A DNA stretch of 64,000 bases from contig NBIV01000197.1 in assembly GCA_003194525.1 (NCBI GenBank), positions 98,742 through 162,741 on the forward strand, read 5' to 3'. The notes beneath the pieces were generated by a model that did no database searches, was not told the DNA's origin, and saw nothing but the letters and a program-made list of their open reading frames with translations. Source of the stretch: Gracilariopsis chorda. Lineage: Eukaryota > Rhodophyta > Florideophyceae > Gracilariales > Gracilariaceae. Positions 55,891 to 64,000 of the stretch are shown piece by piece; positions within the stretch are counted from its first letter, which is position 1; each line of letters opens with the position of its first letter. The position numbers were made by a program, and so were the translations under genes.

Positions 55891-56878
55891 TCAAAGGTGC
55901 AGCTCATCGTAAAGGAACATATTTGCTTCGACGCTTAACGTCGGCATAAATGTTGTTTGAAGCTGGTTCAAGCCAACCATCCTTGCCCTCAGATTATATA
56001 GCATTATTGTGCTGAGTATAATTCTCTTCCTCTCTCCGTTAATTTCGTAAACAAAGCGATCCTTCATTCGCGGAAATGACCCCTGGAAAGCCCTCATGCC
56101 CCATTCCGCAGACTGGCGTACAGATGTCGCCTGCCTCATCTGAATTATATCCGCAGGACTCTCAGAACGCGTGACATAATCTTGAACGGATTTGATCAGG
56201 AACGGATATTTTCCCTTAGAGAAAGCCGAGTCTACCACACATCTACCCCCGCATCGACCAAAAATTGTCTGTAACTTTCCATACACACCGCCCCACTCTG
56301 CGATAGTACTATCATGCATCGCGCCTGGAGCATTGATTGCACATGCTATTACGCAACCACTGGGGTCAAAAACTAACACATTACTAATACAATGATCATG
56401 AACCCATCCATTGTAGAACATGTTTTCAATTACAGTATCTCCGCATTGCTCTAAGAAGAGCTTCACCCCATCGGCGACACAATAGACATCTGGAAACAGG
56501 GAATACTGCGCGGAAATAACACTTTGGAAAACCTGTATTTCCTGGCTAGACGGAAGCCTAATCTGTGCCTTGCAATCAGCATGAAGCATTTGTAGCAAGC
56601 ATCGTCTCCCAAACCGTAAAAACAGGAAGCATACAGACGACGTTACTCCGAATAATAGGCATAGTACCATCTTCGATCCTCTAGTACGCGTCCACGCCAA
56701 GTTGAGGCCCAAACATTGTGCAGCATTCAAGGAACGAGGACGCCCCCTTTTTTGTGTGAATGGGAAGTGAACGTATGAAACCTTTTTTTTCATATGGAGA
56801 ATACTTGTTATAGATGTTAGAGAACTTTGGGAGAATATAGTAAAACGTTTTGTAATCAAAGCCTGTCAAAGTTATCAT
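55891..56878 (-). pseudogene. Harbinger-like DDE transposase with a 1-base frameshift
   Basis: The ATG at 56878 opens the expected N-terminus (TGFDYKTFYYILPKFSNIYN). The frame is lost near the run AAAAAAGGGGG at about 56748-56758. The rest, RGRPRSLNAAQCLGLNLAWT onward, is in a neighbouring frame that stays open to 55891. One extra G in that run would explain it. Catalytic residues are present: Asp in VADGVK, Asp in VVDSAF, Glu in SAEWGMR, with APGAMHDSTI between the first two. The total is about 328 residues, a usual size for the family. Everything else is intact, so a sequencing homopolymer error should be considered before calling the element dead. Confidence 0.78.
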
Positions 56879-57263
56879 GGACCTCTAGCATCCAGAATTG
56901 AAAAGAAATGAAAACGGAGACATAGTCGGAGACTGTAGAGCTCTTCTGGTTATGCGGCGATCTCCTCGCCGGCGACCTTGTTGGTTTAGGCGATTTTGGA
57001 TGTTGCCTTTGTTGTTAGCATCAACAAGTCTTCTTCTTCTTAGTTGGGTAAGAATAAGAAGTGTGATACCCTGTGACATTGGATGGAGTATAATCGTTAG
57101 GCCTCGGGTAAGCAACGTATTATGAATTGATACGAAGCCCCACAGAACTCGAAGCTCTTGGATATTACATTGCGGCGATGGAGGGTTTGCGTTTTGTGTC
57201 ACTACATTTCCGTGGCCATGATGGTCATTTTATGTACAAAGCACCTAAAATACGTCAGCACAA

Positions 57264-57286
57264 ATTTGTGTTTTCAGGAGCGCCCC
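57264..57286 (-). repeat. Right TIR of the Harbinger-like element
   Basis: Inverse partner of 53536-53558, followed by the ACT target duplication. Confidence 0.85.
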
Positions 57287-57360
57287 ACTGGAGCGCAAGA
57301 CGATGCTAACACTTGTTTGCAAGAGACGTGTGAATGAACTCACGCATCGTAACCGATTTG

Positions 57361-58421
57361 TGGGCGCCATCACGAGACGGTGACGCAGGGGGCCAAAAAG
57401 TTGTAATAATAAAAGCCAAAAGGGTGCTCTTCGTAGCTAAAAGCCCCAAAACAAGTTGAAAACATTTGGATCAAAAGAACTAAACCCACTCGATGAAATA
57501 AAACAACACTAGGGAGAGCAAGAGGCTCAATCCCCAAATAAAACTTCTTAACTTCTTTGTTGAAACGGCGCGCAACCCAAGAATTATGTCAAGGATCATT
57601 AAGGGTCAGACCCTCGGCTTCCGGTCAGACACACCGGATGTGAAGTGGATTCTGCAACCTACCTACCTCTGCACTAACCAGAAGCAGGCGCATACAATCC
57701 TTACAGGGCTTCCCGAGGAGAGCTACTAGCAGCAGGATATGCTTCCACTCTATACCCAAGCTGGCCCTTTGCAGGAAAGGTTGCACGGCACGTCGCCTGC
57801 GGATAGCTTCCCGTCAAGTACTTCCGTCCGGAAATCACCAGGTCTTTCGACCGACACCATTATCTGCGCAAACCTCCGGTGGGGCTCACAGACGACAGAA
57901 ACACCTTCGGTACACACTACCCGTCTCCCGTCCACGCCTAAGGCGCTTCAACAGGTCTCAGCGACGGTTCTTCCCCACCCTATTGGACAACTAGCGGCAC
58001 AAGCCTCACTAGAAGCCCTTAATCCAGTGGCGAACGCCTCACTGGTTGTTGATGATAGTTGAAGTGGCTGAAGGTTGATAGGGGGTGGGGCTTAGATGTT
58101 GGTCGATTGTTGAGGTGAGTTCAGACCGAAGTATGAAGCTCAGAACCTCTTTTTATAGTGTTTAGAGGCACTACAAACGAGCCAAATACGCATTTCTACT
58201 TGCTAGTTACTCATGTGTGCGTCTAGGTTACTCCATTGGCTTCTAGAGACCTCCGGAGCTGCACACTAACCAATAATAAAGCGAAAATTTGCGCCAGCAT
58301 CACTAAAATACTGTAGTCTTTGCTGGGCCAACAAAGCGTGCAATGTGCTAGACACTACTGGAACATTCTACACGTGTGTTCCAGCAATTTCTGGCACATT
58401 CTGCAACATTAGCGACCGACA
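57361..58421 (-). repeat. 3' LTR (1,061 bp)
   Basis: On the minus strand it begins TGTCGGTCGC and ends GGCGCCCA. A CTATAAAAAG promoter motif is at about 58149-58158. A short purine-rich stretch (GAGGTTGGGG) precedes it and may serve as the polypurine tract. Confidence 0.92.
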
Positions 58422-58465
58422 CAACCCCAACCTCAAGGTTTGCCACGCCGCGGCAACCTGAAAAC

Positions 58466-59452
58466 CTAACCTTCCATCGGGCGCGCAATATATTTCTTCA
58501 AACGATGGGCGTGTATTCCATGGCGAGTGTACCGGTTGTGTGGAGAAACCAACGTGTACCTTGGATGGTGAGCCTTCACCACACGACATGGACCAAAGTA
58601 CTTAGAGGAAAAAGCAGGCCATTTCACGGTAGTGTTCAGGGCCTTTCCACGAGCCACAAGGACCAGATCACCGACTTCAAACTTCGTAATGGAGACTGCA
58701 TCGACTTCCTTCAGAGGCCTCAGAGCAGAACGTTTAGCTCTATGATTCCTTGATGCGAGCAGCTCCACTGAGCGGAGCCGGTCAGAGGAGTCCCCAACTC
58801 GTGCCACGACACCACCTTCATCGGAGGTCATACGTGGTTTCACGCCGTAAAGCAACTCGAACGGCGAGATCCCACTGGCAACATGTCTGCGCCAGTATCC
58901 GTACAGAACCAAAGGCAGGTGTTCGTCCCAACTTGAACGATTATCCAGAGCTTTCTTTCCTATTGCTCTTTTCAGAGTACCAACCATCCTTTCAGCTCGG
59001 CCATTGGACATGGGGGCGTACGCCAAGACCGTTTTCCATTTGATACCATGGTGCTCCATGAATGAGACGAGCGAGTTAGAAGTGAAGCATGTAGCATTGT
59101 CCGACACCACGATACGAGGGAAACCCAACACGGCAATGATCTCTTTTCTCACGACGTCTATGACCTCCTGTGACGTAGACCATTTTGTCGGTACGGCAAG
59201 TGGCCAACCAGTCAAATGCTCAACACAAACCAGAATGAAACGGTTTCCGGATTCGGTAGTCGGAAGAGGACCTGCAAAATCAATCGAGAAGACGTCAAAG
59301 AGAGAGGAAATGGGAGTCCGAAGGTTGCTGTAATACCTTGGTAGTGGTGTGAGTCTCTGGCATTCGTCACAACTCTTGACGTAGTTGCCGATATCTTCAT
59401 GCATAGTGGGCCACCAGTATCTCTCAGTGATGAAATTCCTTGTAGTCTTCAA
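58466..59452 (-). pseudogene. Gypsy integrase domain
   Basis: The 328-codon frame overlaps the upstream pol frame and is offset by one base; no ATG precedes the conserved part. Motifs: the CxxC half of the zinc-binding region (KSCDECQR), DDE residues Asp in FSIDFAGPLP, Asp in VVSDNATCF and Glu in NGRAERMVGTLK (all three present), then a GPY/F-like module (SKYFGPCRVV) and a basic tail. No chromodomain is seen. Separation from RNase H by a 1-base shift suggests a single-base deletion near 59,455 or programmed frameshifting. Confidence 0.85.
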
Positions 59453-62328
59453 ATCTGTCCAATCTCATCATGAAATGACTTGATAATGATCTGTCGCCGA
59501 CCAATAACAGGAACAATTCGCAGTGCGTTTGGCATCCTTCTGAACAATTTTCCTTCCCAGACCAGGAATTCCTTCGCACTTCGTCGGATTGCTGGGCGGA
59601 GACGTGCATCAGTCTCATCTGTAGGCACACCACACAAAAAGCGCGCAATGTTTGCGTAGTATGGTTCAAGACCGGAGAAGTCGTCAGGCTCAACAGCCAT
59701 ACAAGCAAGGTTGCCTTCATCTTGTAACGGCTCGAACTCGTCTCCGTGAACTATCCTTGACAGATAATCTGCTGCGCCATTCTCCTTGCCTGCGCGATAC
59801 ACTATTTCAAAGTCATACTCGGGCAGAAAGTCTAGCCAGCGAGCTAAGCGCCCATGTATATCGCGCTTCTGAAATGCATATCGTAAAGCCATATGGTCCG
59901 TGATTACCTTGAATGGAACAGACGAGAGTAGGTACAATCTGAACTTCTTGAGAGCAAAGATAACTGCCAATGCTTCTCTTTCACATGCCGAGTAGTTCTT
60001 TTCCGCAGCGGTCATAGTACGACTGGCAAACTGCAGAGGATGTATCTTCCCATCTTCCTTTTTCTGAGAGAGAACTGCGCCGAGTGAAACACTAGAGGCG
60101 TCCGTTTCCACAATGAAAGGCTGCTCGAAGTTTGGAAATGAAAGTACCAGAGGCTCAGTCATCTTTTTCTTCAGACCGTGGAAAGCTTCTAGCATCTCGC
60201 CGGTCCAACGCAGCTTCTTATTCCTCGATATAGCACTGTGAAGCACGGCGGAGGTCTCAGCAAAGTTTCTGATGAACCTTCGATAGTATCCGGCTAGTCC
60301 CAGAAAAGATCGTAGTTCCGTAGTGGTGGCAGGAATTGGGGCATCCTGGATCTTAGCAATCTTCTCCTGGTCCACGTGCACTCCATCTCTGTTGATGACA
60401 TGGCCTAGAAGAGACACCTCCGATAGTGCAAAGAAAATTTTGGACAGTTTGAGCTTCAATCCATGCTTTGCAATCCGACCAATCACAGCCTTCAAGTGAA
60501 TCACGTGCTCTCTGAGGCTTCTTGAGAATATGACAACGTCATCAATGTAAACCCGAACGAATGGAAGTCCTCTTAGCACATGATCCATCATCCATTGAAA
60601 GGTGGAAGGGGCATTCATGAGGCCAAATGGCATGACTTCGAACATGAAAGTTCCGTATCTGCACACAAAGGTCTTCATCTCTTTGCAATCCTCAGACATC
60701 TTGACTTGCCAGTATCCAGAGAACAGGTCGAGCGTAGTGAAGACACAGCAACCTTCAAGTTCGTCAAAGATCTCTTCCATGCGTGGCAAAGGCCAGCGGT
60801 CAGCTTTCATGACTCTGTTCAGCTCTCTGTAATCGACACAAAACCTTGCGCTTCCATCTTTCTTCGAGGCAATGACAATTGGAAACGACCAAGCAGAGGC
60901 TGAAGGGGTAATGATACCAGCTTCGAGAAGAAGATCAATCTCCTTGCGTACGAACTCGTTGTGCTTCGGCGACATCCTCCTGGCTCTGAAGTAGATTGGT
61001 TTGTCAACTGTCAACTCGAAGAGGTGAGAAACAGGCACATCGGCTGGGCGTAAGTCTTTCAATGACCAAGCGATTACATTCGAGTCCTTCAGACAAGAAA
61101 CCAAGTCGTCTCTTTCATCCTCTGAAATGTGCGAGAGTTTTGAAAAGAGTAACTTCTCGTGCTGCTCATCGGTAGTGATGTCCAATTGCGGGATCATTTC
61201 GGGAGTCTCGCCATGGTTCTTTTCTGTTAGAGCAAGCACGAGTTGTTCATCATTTTCAGAAGCAGTTTCAGAGTCAATAGCGGCGTCAGAATCTGTATTG
61301 AAGTCGTCGCTATCCGTCTGGAAACCCTCTTCGTCTGAAATCTCGACGCGAGAATAGTCAAAGCCAAGTGTTACTCTTTTTCCATCAATATTCATCTTCA
61401 CGTGCTGATTTCCGAGGTCAAGGCAGGCTTGTAACGATTCAAGTGTTGGACAACACACAATAATGTCGAATGGCGGACCATCAATAACAAGAAAGTCTAA
61501 TGGAACGGAGACGCCCCTGAAGGATATAGGGATATCGTATAGTATTCCTCTGCACACGGCGCTCTGTCCATTGGCAACAGTTATCTTCTTCGTCGTATGC
61601 TTGGGTTCCAGTGCTAGCCTGTCACACAGCTTGGTTGACATAAGGTTTGGAACAGCTCCAGAGTCGAGCAAAGCTTCAGTCTCAGTCCCATATATCATAA
61701 CGGGGACCGCCTTAAGACGTCTAGGCTGCTTACCGACTGGCCCAACAAAAGGGCGTCGAACATTGCTTTTGCGACCGATGAGCTTACGAATCTCTTTCTT
61801 CGCATCATCTGCGTCTCCTCTGATAATTTGTCCAAAGGTCAGTCCGGAAGAGGCATTCGCGAGCTCAGTGAGAACGTTATATTTGCTTGCATGGTCTTGA
61901 AGACTCTGCTTTTTCGACTTCTTCTGTTTCGGCTTCTTGACTTTTTTTTCATGAACCTTAGGTCTCCGAACTCTCTCTTCGTATCTTGTTGGATTGAGCA
62001 AAAGCAGGATGGGTGCACGACCGTCTGAACGGCGCTGTTTGGGCAACGCTTCACCGTCAGCACTTCTCTTGGTTGTGGCGACTACATCAGCATTCCCGGC
62101 GTTTTCGGTGACAATTGATACGGGGTCGGATCCTTTCTGAAGATTAGATGCTGACTCTTTAGATTCCTCATTGGCATCCCATACTTTGCGGGTATCTTCG
62201 GGTCGGATTCTTCGCCAACAAGTACTCTCTGAGTGTCCAATTTTCCCACAACGCGGGCATCGCGTATCTCGGTGCGGATTAGAGTCACATTGTGAGGCAT
62301 AATGTCGGGCGTCTTGCAGTATGAACAA
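59449..62328 (-). CDS. Gypsy pol: zinc knuckle, protease, reverse transcriptase, RNase H
   Basis: A single 959-codon minus-strand frame, the longest in the window. About residues 5-38 hold the end of one CCHC knuckle and a second complete one (CPRCGKIGHSESTC). Then a basic linker, the protease (ALLDSGAVPNLMS, near residue 215), the RT (RFCVDYRELN; YIDDVVIFS catalytic Asp pair) and RNase H (FIVETDASSVSLG, ACEREALAVIFALKKF, DHMALRYAF). It ends at the start of the integrase zinc region (FHDEIG). The frame begins without ATG inside the first zinc knuckle, whose other half lies in the gag frame. It is thus likely expressed as a gag-pol fusion by -1 shifting, or disrupted by a lost C. Confidence 0.92.
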   Translation of the reverse strand: MFILQDARHYASQCDSNPHRDTRCPRCGKIGHSESTCWRRIRPEDTRKVWDANEESKESASNLQKGSDPVSIVTENAGNADVVATTKRSADGEALPKQRRSDGRAPILLLLNPTRYEERVRRPKVHEKKVKKPKQKKSKKQSLQDHASKYNVLTELANASSGLTFGQIIRGDADDAKKEIRKLIGRKSNVRRPFVGPVGKQPRRLKAVPVMIYGTETEALLDSGAVPNLMSTKLCDRLALEPKHTTKKITVANGQSAVCRGILYDIPISFRGVSVPLDFLVIDGPPFDIIVCCPTLESLQACLDLGNQHVKMNIDGKRVTLGFDYSRVEISDEEGFQTDSDDFNTDSDAAIDSETASENDEQLVLALTEKNHGETPEMIPQLDITTDEQHEKLLFSKLSHISEDERDDLVSCLKDSNVIAWSLKDLRPADVPVSHLFELTVDKPIYFRARRMSPKHNEFVRKEIDLLLEAGIITPSASAWSFPIVIASKKDGSARFCVDYRELNRVMKADRWPLPRMEEIFDELEGCCVFTTLDLFSGYWQVKMSEDCKEMKTFVCRYGTFMFEVMPFGLMNAPSTFQWMMDHVLRGLPFVRVYIDDVVIFSRSLREHVIHLKAVIGRIAKHGLKLKLSKIFFALSEVSLLGHVINRDGVHVDQEKIAKIQDAPIPATTTELRSFLGLAGYYRRFIRNFAETSAVLHSAISRNKKLRWTGEMLEAFHGLKKKMTEPLVLSFPNFEQPFIVETDASSVSLGAVLSQKKEDGKIHPLQFASRTMTAAEKNYSACEREALAVIFALKKFRLYLLSSVPFKVITDHMALRYAFQKRDIHGRLARWLDFLPEYDFEIVYRAGKENGAADYLSRIVHGDEFEPLQDEGNLACMAVEPDDFSGLEPYYANIARFLCGVPTDETDARLRPAIRRSAKEFLVWEGKLFRRMPNALRIVPVIGRRQIIIKSFHDEIGQI

Positions 62329-63047
62329 ACCTTTTCGTAGTCTCGACGCTCCGTCTGTGTCTTCTTAACCATTAATGACAGCTGAGCAAACTGCTCAGAG
62401 AGTTTGTCGACCTTAGACTCCAAAGCATGAGAGATAGTTTCTTCAGAAGATCTGTGGTTTTGGACAATACGCTGAGGTGGGGTACTTAATGAAACGTAGT
62501 TCCCCATTGCTTTCCGGGCAGCATCGAAGGCTTTCACTTGAACCTTCAACTAATCATAATCATCAGCGCCACGGAAAACAACGAACTGGGCTAGATCAGC
62601 GTATTCCATTACAGCTTTCTTCAAAAGACCAAACTTAGCCTTAGCGTTGAATCCTGCCTTTAAGAAGAGGTTGTCCATATAGGTCAAGGAACCAACCAAG
62701 TCTGCATAATCCAATTTAGCAGAAATTGCAAGGCGTATATCTTCCTCAGGCTCCTCGGCTTTTCCAGAACGATCGATGAAAGCTTGCTTAACGGAGCGGT
62801 AGTCCTTTGCTTCTTCCAAAAGTGAACCATTAACAGCATAAGAATCATAGTAGAACTCAAAGGCTTTGTTCTCAAGGAAACCATGCAACTCAAGTGCCAT
62901 GTCCTCGTCAGTCTTTCCTCTCATTGCAACATTCCCAAAGTAAAAGAAGAACTTTACGACGTCAATAGAAGAACCGTCATAAGAAGTAAATGCAGCGTTA
63001 GAGTCAGAAGAGCCCCCTCCTCGAGAGTAACATATGGGCGCCATCAC
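62082..63047 (-). pseudogene. Gypsy gag with one in-frame TAG
   Basis: The frame starts with an ATG inside the last bases of the 5' LTR (MAPICYSRGGG) and continues to 62082 with a single TAG at 62550-62552. The first 165 residues carry the helical gag core (KAFEFYYDSYAVNGSLLEEA, VKQAFIDRSG). After the stop it continues in phase with VQVKAFDAARKAMGNYVS and a coiled part to CSYCKTP, the first half of a CCHC knuckle that the pol frame completes (HYASQC). The start inside the LTR leaves no room for a normal primer site. Confidence 0.8.
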
Positions 63048-64000
63048 GAGACGGTGACGCAGGGGGCCAAAAAGTTGTAATAATAAAAGCCAAAAGGGTG
63101 CTCTTCGTAGCTAAAAGCCCCAAAACAAGTTGAAAACAGTGGGATGAAAAGAACTAAACCCACTCGATGAAATAAAACAACACTAGGGAGAGCAAGAGGC
63201 TCAATTCCCAAATAAAACTTCTTAACTTCTTTGTTGAAACGGCGCGCAACCCAAGAATTATGTCAAGGATCATTAAGGGTCAGACCCTCGGCTTCCGGTC
63301 AGACACACCGGATGTGAAGTGGATTCTGCAACCTACCTACCTCTGCACTAACCAGAAGCAGGCGCATACAATCCTTACAGGGTTTCCCAAGGAGAGCTAC
63401 TAGCAGCGGGATATGCTTCTACTCTATACCCAAGCTGGCCCTTTGCAGGAAAGGTTGCACGGCACGTCGCCTGCGGATAGCTTTCCCGTCAAGTACTTCC
63501 GTCCGGAAATCACCAGGTCTTTCGACCGACACCATTATCTGCGCAAACCTCCGGTGGGGCTCACAGACGACAGAAACACCTTCGGTACACACTACCCGTC
63601 TCCCGTCCACGCCTAAGGCGCTTCAACAGGTCTTAGCGACGGTTCTTCCCCACCCTATTGGACAACTAGCGGCACAAGCCTCACTAGAAGCCCTTAATCC
63701 AGTGGCGAACGCCTCACTGGTTTGTTGATGATAGTTGAAGTGGCTGAAGGTTGATAGGGGGTGGGGCTTAGATGTTGGTCGATTGTTGAGGTGAGTTCAG
63801 ACCGAAGTACGAAGCTCAGAACCTCTTTTTATAGTGTTTAGAGGCACTACAAACGAGCCAAATACGCATTTCTACTTGCTAGTTACTCATGTGTGCGTCT
63901 AGGTTACTCCATTGGCTTCTAGAGACCTCTGGAGCTGCACACTAAACCAATAATAAAGCGAAAATTGCGCCAGCATCACTAAAAATACTGTAGTCTTTGC
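63035..64000 (-). repeat. 5' LTR, cut by the window end (966 of about 1,061 bp)
   Basis: Nearly identical to the 3' LTR; differences include a few substitutions and 1-base indels (for example at 63721 and 63944). On the minus strand the LTR ends GGCGCCCA at 63035 and the body continues TATGTTACTC. Confidence 0.92.

Larger units (their letters stand above)
53536..57286. mobile_element. Harbinger-like DNA transposon, complete ends (3.75 kb)
   Basis: 23-bp terminal inverted repeats (left starts GAGGCGCTCCTGAAAACACA, right GGGGCGCTCC..., one mismatch) are flanked on both sides by ACT (53533-53535 and 57287-57289). Three-base duplications are the hallmark of PIF/Harbinger elements, though their usual target is TWA. 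Inside are a Myb/SANT-like protein (+) and a DDE transposase (-) in convergent orientation, the typical two-gene Harbinger design. The transposase has a 1-base frameshift. The 1 kb behind the left TIR holds a GC-rich minisatellite. Confidence 0.85.
57361..64000 (-). mobile_element. Ty3/gypsy retrotransposon, nearly complete, truncated by the window end
   Basis: On the minus strand: 5' LTR (from beyond 64000 to 63035), gag, protease-RT-RNase H, integrase and 3' LTR (58421-57361). The integrase after RNase H gives the Ty3/gypsy order. The two LTRs are almost identical over the shared part, pointing to a recent insertion. Coding lesions are one TAG in gag and 1-base shifts at the gag-pol and RNase H-integrase junctions. 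Confidence 0.93.

Noticed and set aside
56745-56760. Programmed -1 frameshift at A-AAA-AAG in the Harbinger-like transposase
   Set aside because: The slippery heptamer is present, but the following coding frame needs a +1, not a -1, shift; an extra G is simpler.
1-64000. CRISPR arrays, prophage or bacterial operons
   Set aside because: No regularly spaced identical repeats with spacers and no bacterial gene organisation; everything recognisable is eukaryotic.

Overview
This window is nuclear DNA from a eukaryote and consists mostly of nested, degraded transposable elements with only a few host-like genes. Nothing looks bacterial: there are no operons with Shine-Dalgarno sites. TATA boxes precede two candidate genes and the LTRs, and the elements belong to eukaryotic classes: MULE, Harbinger/DDE_4, Helitron, Ty1/copia and Ty3/gypsy. 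Genes are intronless or nearly so. My best guess is a multicellular red alga with a compact, intron-poor, LTR-rich genome, but this is inference. No organellar, rRNA or tRNA gene was recognised.

Layout. 1-0.8 kb (-): broken retrotransposon gag. 1.1-1.5 kb (+): small cysteine-rich ORF. 2.0-3.5 kb (-): frameshifted two-pass membrane protein. 4.7-12.8 kb: a complete 8.1-kb Mutator-like element with 240-bp terminal inverted repeats and an imperfect 9-bp target duplication. It encodes a Ulp1/C48-type cysteine protease, a FAR1-like zinc-finger protein, a DDE/SWIM transposase and an antisense acidic protein. 13.4-14.4 kb: isolated gypsy LTR. 15.3-16.7 kb (+): an intact gene for a secreted protein with two copies of a six-cysteine motif. 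16.7-17.4 kb: copia RNase H fragment. 18.0-19.1 kb: second isolated LTR. 21.4-22.4 kb (-): dead Harbinger transposase. 24.3-30.0 kb (-) and 44.1-48.3 kb (+): two decayed Helitrons of one lineage.

31.5-42.3 kb is the most unusual block. It holds a possible Plavaka/CMC-like transposase ORF, a coiled-coil protein, a SET-domain protein and a beta-class DNA N-methyltransferase. A divergent open frame of about 800 codons carries a KKRKV-type nuclear localisation signal. The two divergent arms are separated by a pair of 320-bp direct repeats, each containing a 155-bp palindrome. It looks like a mobile cassette carrying its own DNA and histone methylation enzymes, now damaged.

49.9-50.7 kb (-): an intact six-finger C2H2 protein. 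53.5-57.3 kb: a 3.75-kb Harbinger-like element with 23-bp TIRs, a 3-bp ACT duplication, a Myb/SANT-like protein and a convergent DDE transposase. 57.4 kb to the window end (-): a nearly complete Ty3/gypsy element with both LTRs (the 5' LTR runs off the edge), gag, protease-RT-RNase H and integrase.

A recurrent feature is that long coding frames are broken by single in-frame stop codons rather than by indels. In the MULE all six such stops directly follow a Gln or Arg codon. This may be decay by point mutation or stop-codon readthrough.
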